Part shown: one piece after another, positions 1 to 7,825 of the stretch
Position numbering within the stretch: position 1 is the stretch's first letter
Layout of the letters: every line of letters begins with the position of its first letter
Assembly (NCBI GenBank): GCA_963972195.1
Contig: CAXATH010000003.1
Coordinates: 303,314 to 367,313, forward strand
Reading direction: 5' to 3'
Source of the DNA: Litorimonas sp963972195
Lineage (GTDB): Bacteria > Pseudomonadota > Alphaproteobacteria > Caulobacterales > Maricaulaceae
Length of the DNA: 64,000 nt
Notes under the pieces: generated by a model
The model's database searches: none
What the model saw: the letters and a program-made list of their open reading frames with translations, nothing else
Told to the model about the DNA's origin: nothing
Made by a program: the position numbers and the translations under genes

Positions 1-406
1 ACAGAAAGCCCGCGCCGATTTCATCTGCGACTTCTTTGACCTCGCGTAGATGACGGGTCACCTCGGCGCAGGTCTGATGAACATGTTCCAGCGGCGCTCC
101 GGAAAGCTCCAATTGTCCGCCGGGCTCTAGCGAAACAGACCCGCCATCGCGTTTGAGAGCAATTAACTTGCCCTTTTCTTCTACAGGCTGCCAATCAAAA
201 CGCTGCAGCCCCTCAAGCATGGCCTTAATTGAACAGGGGCCGTCATAAGGGAGGGGCAAAAGCTTGGCGTTACAAAATCCAATTTTTTCATGTTCCGTTC
301 CGATGCGCCAATCCTCAATCGGCTTCTCACCTTTGGCGAGATAATCGATCATTTGCGCTTTATTGCGTAAAGGCACTGTCGTCTTACCGGAACTGGGTGC
401 GGCCAT
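1..406 (-). CDS. gshA: Glutamate-cysteine ligase, N-terminal part (cut by window edge)
   Basis: This enzyme joins glutamate and cysteine in the first step of glutathione synthesis, in the cytoplasm. Only the first 135 residues are in the window; the gene runs off the left edge. I translated the reverse strand from the ATG at 404-406. Residues 34-44 read RIGTEHEKIGF and residues 90-105 contain SLEPGGQLELSGAP, the ATP/glutamate-binding signatures of the plant/alphaproteobacterial type (GCS2-like) rather than the E. coli type. AGGA lies about eight bases before the start. It is transcribed away from the aminotransferase gene at 611. The family call is confident; completeness cannot be judged. 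Confidence 0.88.
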   Translation of the reverse strand, partial: MAAPSSGKTTVPLRNKAQMIDYLAKGEKPIEDWRIGTEHEKIGFCNAKLLPLPYDGPCSIKAMLEGLQRFDWQPVEEKGKLIALKRDGGSVSLEPGGQLELSGAPLEHVHQTCAEVTRHLREVKEVADEIGAGFL

Positions 407-610
407 GGGGAGTCCTGATGTCATCCGTCAAAATATCTTGCCCCCTTACCCCCTCCCTCACTCTTGAACAAGGCTACAGAGGAGCCGTGTCCTCACTTTA
501 ATTTGATGACCCGCCTCAAACTGTAAAACTTTGTGATGAGCTGCCGCCGTAATATGGCTTTGCCGCCGCCGCGCATTTTCCTTATGACCCTTGAAAAAAG
601 GAGCCCGAAA

Positions 611-1732
611 ATGGCCATTGATTTTATTGACTTGAAAGCACAGCAAGCTCGCCTACGCCCGCAAATAGACAGCGCTATTGCCGCTGTTCTGGATCACGGC
701 CAATATATTCTAGGGCCTGAGGTAAAACAATTCGAATCGGAATTGGCGCATTTTGGCCAGGCGGAACACGCCATGGGCTGCGCGAATGGAACTGACGCCT
801 TGCTTCTGCCTATGATGGCGTGGGGCATGCCGCGCGGCGTCGCCGTATTCTGCCCAAGTTTTACCTATTGCGCGACGGTCGAAGTCATCGCGCTTCTCGG
901 CGGCGTGCCAATCTTTGTCGATATTGATCGCGAGACGTATAATATGTGTCCGGACAGCTTGCGGCAGGCGATTGAGGGCGTGAAAGCCGAAGGCAAATAT
1001 ACACCTTGGGGAGTCATCTCGGTCGATCTGTTCGGACAATCTGCGGATTATGACCGTCTCACTCCGATTGTGCGCGAGCACGGGCTGAAATTCATCGCTG
1101 ACAGCGCTCAGGCCTTTGGCACGACCCTGAACGGCAAACAGCCGCTTCATTACGCCGATATCGCGACAACCAGCTTTTTCCCGGCCAAACCGCTTGGGTG
1201 TTACGGCGATGGCGGCGCTATTCTGACGAATGACGCCGAACATTTACGCATCATGCGCAGCGTTCACATGCACGGCTCTGGCCGCGACAAATATGATAAT
1301 GTGCGGATTGGGCTGAACTCCCGACTGGATTCCATTCAGGCGGCGATTCTCTCCCAGAAGCTTTCCATATTCGAGGAAGAGATATCGCTGCGCAATGACG
1401 TGGCAAAACGGTATATTGACGGGTTGAAAAGTAACACACTTCGCGTCCCCTCCGTCCTGGACGGCGTCGTCTCCACCTGGGCTCAATTTACTGTCGAGGT
1501 GCAGGATCCGGACGCTCTCGGTGCGGCCTTGCGCGAAAAAGGCATTCCTACCGCCCGTTATTATCCAAAGCCAGTTCACAAACAAACCGCTTATCAGGAC
1601 TACCCTATCGGAGCGGGCGGAGTAGCCAATACAGAAGACGCCATGAGCCAGGTTATCGCTTTGCCCATGCACCCTTATCTGGAAGAGGACGTTCAGGACA
1701 GGATTATAGAAGAAATCAAATCAGCTTTATAG
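611..1732 (+). CDS. DegT/DnrJ/EryC1/StrS-family nucleotide-sugar aminotransferase (WbpE-like)
   Basis: A PLP-dependent aminotransferase of 373 residues, expected to transfer an amino group from glutamate to a keto-sugar nucleotide for surface polysaccharide or O-antigen sugars. The start at 611 is preferred over an upstream one because AAAAAAGGAG precedes it at good spacing and the family begins with this IDFIDLK motif. The Schiff-base lysine is K193 in SFFPAKPLG, followed by CYGDGGA. The N-terminal GQYILGPEV and C-terminal VIALPMHPYL stretches resemble Pseudomonas WbpE, which acts on a UDP-hexuluronate, but substrate cannot be fixed from sequence. No polysaccharide cluster adjoins it. The last 6 bases overlap the convergent gene at 1727. 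Confidence 0.88.
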   Translation: MAIDFIDLKAQQARLRPQIDSAIAAVLDHGQYILGPEVKQFESELAHFGQAEHAMGCANGTDALLLPMMAWGMPRGVAVFCPSFTYCATVEVIALLGGVPIFVDIDRETYNMCPDSLRQAIEGVKAEGKYTPWGVISVDLFGQSADYDRLTPIVREHGLKFIADSAQAFGTTLNGKQPLHYADIATTSFFPAKPLGCYGDGGAILTNDAEHLRIMRSVHMHGSGRDKYDNVRIGLNSRLDSIQAAILSQKLSIFEEEISLRNDVAKRYIDGLKSNTLRVPSVLDGVVSTWAQFTVEVQDPDALGAALREKGIPTARYYPKPVHKQTAYQDYPIGAGGVANTEDAMSQVIALPMHPYLEEDVQDRIIEEIKSAL

Positions 1733-2692
1733 AATAAAGCTATAAGTAAAATCCCAACTGCCCCCAAATCGGTTTTCGACCTGAATGACGCCTATTCCGG
1801 CGCTGAGAGAAGTTTTGCCGACATCCCCTGTGGTTCCGGTCAGTACAACGGAGCCTTTATTCGTAATACCGGAGCCTCTGGCAAGTGTGACCAGTCCAAG
1901 CGATCCGCCTGTGTCATAGGCAAATATTCCGCTATGATGGGATTGCGGAAAACCCACCGTACTTGTCATCATGATCGCTATAAGGCCGCCTAAAGTGGGT
2001 GTCGGGATTTCGGCCATTTCGTCCTCGACAATTGTAACAATTCCGCTCCGCAGTAAAGGCGTGAAAATACCGGGTTGAACGGGTTCGCTGCGCAGGGCTT
2101 CCTGCCAGCTCCCATCTGGCTGCCGCATCTTGAAAGAAAGGGCGTCATTTCCGGCCAAGCCGATTTCGGCCGTTCCCGTAAAATCAGTTTGAAAGGTCAG
2201 GCTGGCCGTATCAGCCGAAGCCTGACGATTGATCTTCATCTGATGATCGGACCCCTCGTGATTGAACAGACTTGCAGGAGAGGAAACGGCCAACCGGTTC
2301 GTACTGTCCGCCGCCGCCCCGACTCCCACGAGATCAAGATTCTGAAAAGACGGCTCTGCCGCGGCTTTTTGCCATTCTGCAGCCTGTTTTACAAAAATCG
2401 CCTGATCTTCCTCATTCCAGATCAGCGTCCCGACGGGCGCGGCGTAAAATTCCCAGACACCATTTTGCCAGGCCGCAATCTCCCCTGCGTGGCCGGTCCA
2501 TGCCTCCGTCGGCACATCAGACAGGGCGAAACGCTCGCCCTCTTCTGCGTCTTGGGGCGGGTCGGATAAGTTCGCGCCCCGTACTGTGATGTTGATGACC
2601 ATATCGAGTTTTTGGAACGCCGTGTTGACGGTGATATGTTTCTGCGCCTGGGCCGGGGCGATGAAAGGCAGGTCAAGGTTCTGAGTCGGCAT
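1727..2692 (-). CDS. DUF2793-containing protein (phage-tail or GTA-associated type)
   Basis: A 321-residue protein opening with LDLPFIAPAQAQKHITVN, the hallmark start of DUF2793. That domain occurs in alphaproteobacterial prophages and near gene-transfer-agent genes, probably in tail or spike proteins; function is not established. After the domain (about 1-110) comes a linker and a beta-rich, Gly/Ser/Thr-rich C-terminal half. ATG at 2690-2692 has GGAGA about five bases upstream. No other phage or GTA gene lies within reach, so it stands alone between housekeeping genes. Its stop overlaps the end of the aminotransferase by 6 bases. Either a relic or an independently retained accessory gene. 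Confidence 0.72.
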   Translation of the reverse strand: MPTQNLDLPFIAPAQAQKHITVNTAFQKLDMVINITVRGANLSDPPQDAEEGERFALSDVPTEAWTGHAGEIAAWQNGVWEFYAAPVGTLIWNEEDQAIFVKQAAEWQKAAAEPSFQNLDLVGVGAAADSTNRLAVSSPASLFNHEGSDHQMKINRQASADTASLTFQTDFTGTAEIGLAGNDALSFKMRQPDGSWQEALRSEPVQPGIFTPLLRSGIVTIVEDEMAEIPTPTLGGLIAIMMTSTVGFPQSHHSGIFAYDTGGSLGLVTLARGSGITNKGSVVLTGTTGDVGKTSLSAGIGVIQVENRFGGSWDFTYSFIL

Positions 2693-2804
2693 AACTGTCT
2701 CCGTTTCTTTTACGGAGAGACTAAGCCCGTTTTGGTAACCGGGACTCCGGTTTTGAAACCGTCAAATCCTTCAGGGTTTTAGACGAACATAACCATGGAT
2801 CTAT

Positions 2805-3548
2805 TTATTCGAGGTGCGCGTTCCAATCGCCTTGCACCGCCTGCCACAGACTCAGTAGAGACAGCGCCGCGGTATCCGCGCGCAAAATACGCGGGCCCAG
2901 GCTCACCACCGTAACATTTTTATGAGCCCGCAACGCCGCCCGTTCGTCCTCGGTAAAGCCGCCTTCCGGGCCAATTAAAAGCGTCACCGGCGCAGGTACG
3001 CCTTTCAAAGCCTCCAGAGCCGGAACCGCTTCTCCGGCTTCGTCGGCAAAAACAATAGGGCGTTCCGATTGCCGTCCCAGCCAGTCGAGGAGTTTTTCCG
3101 GCTTTGAAAGCGCTGGAATATCCAGTCTTTCGGTTTGCTCCGCCGCCTCGATAATTTGCGTGCGGGCTTTATCGAGATTGAGTTTCGGAAATTGCGTGCG
3201 CGCTGTCAGGACAGGCTCGAAACGGGCCACACCCAGCTCCGTGGCCTTTTCAAAGATAAAGGCCGTTCGGTGGCGTTTTACAGGCGCAAAGGCCAAAGTA
3301 ACATCCGGCAGGGCAGTAGGCGCGCGGAGCTGTTTTGATAAATCGATTTCAGCGTTGCGCTTGGAAAGGGCTGACAATCTCCCGAGCCACTCCCCGTCGC
3401 GGCCGTTAAACAACCTCACTTCATCGCCTTCATTCATCCGAAGAACAGTCGCCAGATAATGAACCTGATCCTTGGGGAGGGAAACAGACTCACCCGCTTT
3501 TAACGGACCCTCGAAAAACAGTCGTTTCAAAGTATAATTTGCTCGCAT
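2805..3548 (-). CDS. rsmE: 16S rRNA (uracil-1498-N3)-methyltransferase RsmE
   Basis: A SPOUT-class methyltransferase that methylates N3 of U1498 in 16S rRNA using SAM. At 247 residues it has the family length. Visible signatures are EKATELGV (100-107), EAAEQTER (134-141), the SAM-knot loop IGPEGG (192-197) and LGPRILRADTA (218-228). The N-terminal part matches the PUA-like RNA-binding domain. The ATG at 3546-3548 is the only good start. A palindromic repeat element separates it from ubiA, so it is probably its own transcription unit. Confidence 0.93.
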   Translation of the reverse strand: MRANYTLKRLFFEGPLKAGESVSLPKDQVHYLATVLRMNEGDEVRLFNGRDGEWLGRLSALSKRNAEIDLSKQLRAPTALPDVTLAFAPVKRHRTAFIFEKATELGVARFEPVLTARTQFPKLNLDKARTQIIEAAEQTERLDIPALSKPEKLLDWLGRQSERPIVFADEAGEAVPALEALKGVPAPVTLLIGPEGGFTEDERAALRAHKNVTVVSLGPRILRADTAALSLLSLWQAVQGDWNAHLE

Positions 3549-3609
3549 GGGATTGTCATAACGGATGAAGGGGCGGTAAGCACGGAGAATGTCACCTTAC
3601 AAACACATT

Positions 3610-3737
3610 CCTGTCATTCCGCACGCAGGCAAAGCCGGATATGCGGAAGGTCGAAAGGGGAAGAACCAATCGCTCTTGGGCTTACAATCTCTCGGTCTTC
3701 CGCATCCGCGCCCTACGGGCTTGTGCGGAATGACAGG
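3610..3737. repeat. Imperfect 40-bp inverted repeat element (MITE/REP-like)
   Basis: The left arm (3610-3649) and right arm (3697-3737) are near-complementary. Each begins with CCTGTCATTCCGCA at its outer end and carries a TGCGGAAG block at its inner end, and a roughly 47-bp centre separates them. It fills the gap between rsmE and ubiA and contains no ORF. It looks like a short non-autonomous palindromic element of the kind scattered through alphaproteobacterial genomes. No second copy was noticed in this window. Confidence 0.75.
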
Positions 3738-3747
3738 AAATAATTAA

Positions 3748-4704
3748 ATGACCGAACCCACCCATATCGCTGACTCTTCCAAAACCCATTGGGTCAATCG
3801 GGCGCCGCTTTCCATCCGTCCTTATCTCCAGCTTTCACGACTGGACCGTCCTGTCGGCTACTGGCTGCTCACTTTGCCGGGATGGATAGGTCTCTCTTTC
3901 GCATCGCTCTCTGACGGATTTGCGCTGAGCGATTTGACCTGGGCCGCGCTGATCCTGATCGGCGCCATTGCCATGCGGGGGGCGGGGTGCACCTATAACG
4001 ATATTGTCGATCAGGATCTGGACGCAAAGGTCGAACGCACAGCGCTTCGCCCCCTGCCCGCCAAAACTATCACGACAAAGCAGGCCTGGATTTGGGTCTT
4101 TGCGCAATGTTTTGTCGGGCTTATTGTATTGCTCTGCCTGCCCCGACTCGCGCAGATAATTGCGCTTTGCTCCATCCCGCTCGTTGCGGCCTATCCTTTC
4201 ATGAAACGCATAACCTGGTGGCCGCAGGTCTGGCTCGGCCTGACCTTTAACTGGGCCGTTCTGGTCGCTTACGCCGCCAAGACAGGTGAGATAAGCCTCC
4301 AGCTCCTAATCCTCTATGCGGGGCTGATTTTCTGGACCATAGGCTATGACACCATCTATGCCTGCCAGGACATTGAAGATGACGCGACGATCGGAGTAAA
4401 AAGTTCTGCCAGGGGCTTTGGCGAAAAAGTCAGACTAGCTGTCAGTATATGCTATGCTATGCTGTTTCTGTTATTAATGCTTTCCATATCATTCGCGCTG
4501 CCCACTGGGCAGACTAATCCCTTCAGCTTTGTCGCACTTTTAATATCTATACCCTTCGTCGTTCATTTAATTTGGCAAGTTTCAAATTTTAGCCTCTCGG
4601 AAGACAGTTTATATTTGAAGTTATTTAAATCAAATCTTTGGGCTGGGCTTATCCTCGCCGTTTCCCTCGCCTTAGGTTCGTTATTGTTAGGCTACACAGC
4701 GTAA
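3748..4704 (+). CDS. ubiA: 4-hydroxybenzoate polyprenyltransferase UbiA
   Basis: An integral membrane prenyltransferase that attaches the isoprenoid tail to 4-hydroxybenzoate in ubiquinone synthesis. It is 318 residues with about eight or nine hydrophobic helices. The two Asp-rich, Mg-diphosphate-binding motifs are present: NDIVDQDLD at 84-92 and YDTIYACQDIEDD at about 200-212. The start at 3748 directly follows the inverted repeat. The last 60 codons are more AT-rich than the rest. ubiE and ubiG lie elsewhere in this window, so the pathway genes are scattered. Confidence 0.93.
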   Translation: MTEPTHIADSSKTHWVNRAPLSIRPYLQLSRLDRPVGYWLLTLPGWIGLSFASLSDGFALSDLTWAALILIGAIAMRGAGCTYNDIVDQDLDAKVERTALRPLPAKTITTKQAWIWVFAQCFVGLIVLLCLPRLAQIIALCSIPLVAAYPFMKRITWWPQVWLGLTFNWAVLVAYAAKTGEISLQLLILYAGLIFWTIGYDTIYACQDIEDDATIGVKSSARGFGEKVRLAVSICYAMLFLLLMLSISFALPTGQTNPFSFVALLISIPFVVHLIWQVSNFSLSEDSLYLKLFKSNLWAGLILAVSLALGSLLLGYTA

Positions 4705-4789
4705 CCCTCACTAAAGCGTGATGGAAACTTCACCCCAACCCCGCGCGTATAGTCTTATATAGGAAAGACATATTTACAGGAGGTCTTCC

Positions 4790-5380
4790 ATGTTAAACAA
4801 TAAGTTAGACAATAAGTTAGACAATAAATTAAATCGCCGTACATTAGGCCTTGCCGGAGCAGCTTTTGCCCTGTCTGCCTGCACAGGGAATTCCACGGCC
4901 AGTGAAGTGCCGACCGGGCCAATGCCTGACGGCAATGATTTGCCAGACAGCGGAACGAACAATACAAAGGAGACGAATATGAGTGACGAGAAATGGGCTA
5001 ATCTGTCTGAAGCAGAATGGAAAGACCGCTTGACCGCTCAGGAGTTTGATATTCTCCGCAAAGAGGGGACCGAAAGGTCCTTTTCACATGAATTCAATGA
5101 TGTGGCGCCAGGTGGGACTTTTGTTTGTGCTGGCTGCGCTCTGCCGCTCTTTAAATACGAAACAAAATTTGATTCTGGCACAGGCTGGCCAAGTTTTTAT
5201 ACCTTTATTGACGGCGCCGTAGAGACAAAACGGGATTTCAAACTCGTCTTCCCCCGCACGGAATATCATTGCGCCCGTTGCGGCGGTCATCAAGGCCACG
5301 TCTTCAAAGACGGCCCGGAACCGACAGGTCTGCGCTATTGTAATAATGGTCTCGCCTTGGATTATGTTGAAAAGGCTTAA
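4790..5380 (+). CDS. msrB: Peptide-methionine (R)-S-oxide reductase MsrB with lipoprotein signal
   Basis: MsrB reduces the R-sulfoxide of methionine in proteins. The catalytic domain spans about residues 64-196: zinc cysteines C113/C116 and C161/C164, TGWPSF at 131-136, and the catalytic cysteine C184 in RYCNN. Ahead of it is a 63-residue extension with two arginines, a hydrophobic stretch and a lipobox ending LSAC (Cys31), so the full product should be an exported lipoprotein, possibly by the Tat route. The outer start (4790) has AGGAGG seven bases upstream. A second in-frame ATG at 4979 has its own AAAGGAG and would give a cytoplasmic form. The window's msrA is also a lipoprotein. Confidence 0.93.
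   Translation: MLNNKLDNKLDNKLNRRTLGLAGAAFALSACTGNSTASEVPTGPMPDGNDLPDSGTNNTKETNMSDEKWANLSEAEWKDRLTAQEFDILRKEGTERSFSHEFNDVAPGGTFVCAGCALPLFKYETKFDSGTGWPSFYTFIDGAVETKRDFKLVFPRTEYHCARCGGHQGHVFKDGPEPTGLRYCNNGLALDYVEKA
4799..4834 (+). repeat. 12-bp tandem repeat in the MsrB signal peptide
   Basis: Two exact copies of AATAAGTTAGAC are followed by a degenerate third copy. They encode repeated N-K-L-D at the extreme N terminus, before the twin arginines. In-frame loss or gain of a unit would only change the length of the signal peptide's N-region. Confidence 0.85.
4966..4981 (+). promoter_or_regulatory. Internal ribosome binding site and start in msrB
   Basis: AAAGGAG at 4966-4972 lies six bases before an in-frame ATG (4979-4981). 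It is a textbook Shine-Dalgarno placement in the middle of the long reading frame, exactly at the junction between the low-complexity lipoprotein linker and the MsrB catalytic domain (MSDEKW). It could produce a soluble MsrB from the same mRNA, or be a remnant from before the signal peptide was added. Confidence 0.6.
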
Positions 5381-5415
5381 GCCAACGGAATAGTTATTTA
5401 GAGTTGAGTCTTTTT

Positions 5416-5449
5416 ATTTCTCCTATATGTGAAAACATATAGGAGAAAT
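5416..5449 (+). promoter_or_regulatory. Perfect 15-bp hairpin with GAAA loop burying a Shine-Dalgarno
   Basis: Bases 5416-5430 are exactly complementary to 5435-5449, with a four-base GAAA loop between. The 3' arm contains AGGAG, the ribosome binding site of the gene starting at 5451, and ends one base before its ATG. No T-run follows, so it is not a normal terminator. As RNA the stem would block ribosome entry unless opened by a protein, a small RNA, an upstream ribosome or heat. Confidence 0.7.
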
Positions 5450-5450
5450 T

Positions 5451-6029
5451 ATGTTTTACCGCCTGACAAGATTAATTGCCCTATCGTTTCTGGTAGGCTC
5501 ATTATCGTTCTCTGCGAGTGCAAAAGACACTGGCTCAAATGCCTCCGCCCCGTTAAACTGGCAGAGTTATTTTTTTACAATGACGTTTAGCGGGTTTCCC
5601 GTTAAAACGGATATGCAGAACAAGGCCTTTCCTGGCGAGACAATCTATACCGCATCCGATAAAGTCGGCGATACGGCTATAACCTGCATAATGAATAAAT
5701 TTCGGGCCACCGTAGAAGTGAAGCCTTCCGATTTCGAAGGTATTGTTACAGGCTCTAAGTCCTCACGGCGCGCAAATGCTCGCGAAGTAGATTTCTATGT
5801 AAATGATGAAAAAGTGACAGATGGGAAATGGACTTACGTCCCTAAACTGAAAGTTATTTTGTCTTCAAAAAAATCGGATTCTTTACGGCTCTATAATTCA
5901 GCCATACGGGGTGATAAGGTGGCCCTCAAAGTCAGCGGGATATCCAAGGTCGAACTTAATCTTCCCAAACCAAACGAGGATTTCGTAAACTTTGGCGGAC
6001 CTTGCGGCATAGGGCCGAATGCGCGCTAG
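5451..6029 (+). CDS. Secreted protein of unknown function
   Basis: I do not recognise a family. The 192-residue product starts with a clear Sec signal peptide (hydrophobic to about residue 22, likely cut after SASA). The mature part is basic and beta-rich in character, with two cysteines (one in TAITCIM, one in GGPCGIG near the end) that could form a disulfide. The start at 5451 is supported by AGGAG five bases upstream, but that site is locked in the perfect hairpin at 5416-5449. It follows msrB by 70 bases and may be co-transcribed. Expected location is the periplasm. Confidence 0.7.
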   Translation: MFYRLTRLIALSFLVGSLSFSASAKDTGSNASAPLNWQSYFFTMTFSGFPVKTDMQNKAFPGETIYTASDKVGDTAITCIMNKFRATVEVKPSDFEGIVTGSKSSRRANAREVDFYVNDEKVTDGKWTYVPKLKVILSSKKSDSLRLYNSAIRGDKVALKVSGISKVELNLPKPNEDFVNFGGPCGIGPNAR

Positions 6030-6424
6030 TGCCGTTTCCCTCTTTAAGGCGGAGCCGCCAGTTACAAAACTATGGTTAATATTGCTTTAACCTCAGACCA
6101 AATTTCATAAAATTTCATGCTTGCCAAATCACTTTTCGTGGGTAGTTATAAGTTATCGATTGCCGTTCCATGGTGGAGCCGCGTTTATGAAAGGAGGTGT
6201 GATTTGTTTATCTGTTTTGAGGGGTCTGCCCGAAGCTGTTAGATCAGCCCTTTCGTAAAAGCGAAATCTGGGTAATTAAGCTATCTATTAATGAAACCGG
6301 CATGGCGTCCGGTGAGACCCAAACTTCAAAAGAGAGCCCCTTCATACTGTGAAGGGGCTTTTCTTTTTGCTTGTCTGTCTGTGACAGACGGGCCTCTTCA
6401 GACTCTGAAAGGCTTTTTCTTTGC
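6030..6424. other. Non-coding stretch; possible small RNA upstream of a terminator
   Basis: About 395 bases without a convincing gene. A strong purine-rich AAAGGAGGTG sits near 6190 but only very short ORFs follow it. The segment 6200-6330 contains several short inverted repeats and ends in the strong terminator at 6335-6370, which is 300 bases past the preceding plus-strand gene. A small plus-strand RNA is possible; it has no recognised family. Confidence 0.35.
6335..6370 (+). terminator. Intrinsic terminator (possibly bidirectional)
   Basis: A perfect 10-bp stem, AGCCCCTTCA / TGAAGGGGCT (6335-6344 and 6350-6359) with a 5-base loop, is followed by TTTTCTTTTTG on the plus strand. On the minus strand it is followed by a shorter T-run 65 bases past the ZIP transporter stop, so it may serve both directions. 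Confidence 0.8.
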
Positions 6425-7147
6425 TTATCCCACAAGGCCGTAACCAACGAGTCCCACCGCAAATCCGAGCAATCCGCCATAGGCCGGGAAAAGCCCGCAA
6501 TTTTCATCATGACTTTCAGGAATAATATCTTCAAAGACCAGATAGAGAATTCCGCCCGCGCAGAAGGTCGTTATCATACCGAGCGTCAAATCATTGGCTT
6601 CATAAACGAACAGCCCAAGCATGGCCGCCGCCATACCGACAAAGGGGGATAACGCCATCAACGGAACCGCTAATTTTCCGGCTTTCTTGCTGCCCATTTG
6701 CATTTCACGAAATGCGTTAAAGCCTTCCGGTAAATTTTGAGCCGCGATTATAACCGCCAAAAACACGGCCTGGTCAAACTCCCCTGAAATAACGGCGCCG
6801 AGTACAATCGCTTCAGGAACAAAGTCGAGCATTAAAGCCAGCAATTGACCAATGGGGGTGTTGCGTCTTTTTAGCCACCAGGACAGCCCCATAAAAACAA
6901 GGCCGCCAATTAGAAAGGTCGCGGTCGCGAGCCAGAGCGGCTGGGACTTTACGCCGTGAGGCACAAGAACCAATCCAATGGCCCCGATCAGAGCGCCGCC
7001 TCCAAAAGCAATTATTCCGTGACGCAGGGGCGCGCCTATAAATTCAATCCGCTCTTTATTCAGCCACCCGATGATTGCGCCGATCGTCGCAGCTAATCCA
7101 GATAGGCCAGAAAGAAGAACGGCACTGAATATAAAATCTGTTTCCAT
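6425..7147 (-). CDS. ZIP-family divalent metal transporter
   Basis: A membrane protein of 240 residues with about eight hydrophobic helices. The ZIP metal-binding helices are seen as LDFVPEAIVLG in helix 4 and QNLPEGFNA in helix 5. The usual leading His of the second motif is Gln here. Likely imports or exports zinc or a related ion across the inner membrane. I prefer the ATG at 7145-7147 (METDF), with GAGGG five bases upstream, over the ATG four codons earlier. It diverges from a MarR regulator with about 90 bases between starts, a layout in which the regulator often controls the transporter; this is inference. Confidence 0.82.
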   Translation of the reverse strand: METDFIFSAVLLSGLSGLAATIGAIIGWLNKERIEFIGAPLRHGIIAFGGGALIGAIGLVLVPHGVKSQPLWLATATFLIGGLVFMGLSWWLKRRNTPIGQLLALMLDFVPEAIVLGAVISGEFDQAVFLAVIIAAQNLPEGFNAFREMQMGSKKAGKLAVPLMALSPFVGMAAAMLGLFVYEANDLTLGMITTFCAGGILYLVFEDIIPESHDENCGLFPAYGGLLGFAVGLVGYGLVG

Positions 7148-7238
7148 TTTGACCCTCATCCCTCTGTAACCTATTCTACTTTAATAAATCCAGCTCCCTT
7201 GGACTTTACCGACTTTTGCCATTTAGGACATTTACAAT

Positions 7239-7679
7239 ATGGCTATTGCCCGCACAGTTGACCGCCGATTATTCTTTGTTCTTGACCGAGTTCATACTCG
7301 CTTGTCGCAACAGGCCGATGCCGTTCTAGCGAAAGGTTCGGCTTTGGGTCGATCTCAGGCGCTCGTCCTCGTCTTTCTAGGCTATAATGACAATTGCCGG
7401 ATGAGCGATCTGGCCGAAGGCACAGGACGTAATAATGCGGCTATTTCAGGATTGGTCGAAAGAATGGAAACTGCGGAACTGGTCGAGCGCCGTCCGTCCT
7501 ATGGCGACCGCCGGGTCAAGACGGTGGCGCTGACAGCCCGAGGCTGGGCCAAGCGTGAGGAGGTCATGAATGACTTTCGGGATTTCAATACGCAATTGAC
7601 CAAGGGCCTTAACGACGCGGAAATCGAAGCTGTTTTCAAATTCCTGCGGCTTGCGCCCAACCAATCAAAATCGTCTTAG
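7239..7679 (+). CDS. MarR-family transcriptional regulator
   Basis: A 146-residue winged-helix DNA-binding protein. The recognition helix region is about residues 54-78 (MSDLAEGTGRNNAAISGLVE) and the wing is YGDRRVKTVALT at 88-99, typical of MarR. Proteins of this family dimerise and bind palindromic operators, releasing them when a small ligand binds. It is divergent from the ZIP transporter and lies upstream of a secreted protein gene, so those are the first candidates for its targets. AGGACA precedes the ATG at 7239. Ligand unknown. Confidence 0.88.
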   Translation: MAIARTVDRRLFFVLDRVHTRLSQQADAVLAKGSALGRSQALVLVFLGYNDNCRMSDLAEGTGRNNAAISGLVERMETAELVERRPSYGDRRVKTVALTARGWAKREEVMNDFRDFNTQLTKGLNDAEIEAVFKFLRLAPNQSKSS

Positions 7680-7825
7680 CTTGTTTTAAAAATAAATATA
7701 TTCCCACCTTACAAAGGCCATAATCAGCGCGCTTAAAGATTAAATTAGCAGCGGAAGGGAACCAGACGACTCAATCAGTCGTTTATTTCCTGAACAAACG
7801 TTAATTTAATTAGAGGAGCCATTTC

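Noticed and set aside
229..501. Plus-strand ORF of 90 codons at the left edge
   Set aside because: It is antisense to the clear gshA frame, which carries the conserved family motifs.
6244..6534. Minus-strand ORF of 96 codons overlapping the ZIP gene end and the terminator
   Set aside because: It overlaps a well-supported gene in another frame and reads through the perfect terminator hairpin; composition is not gene-like.
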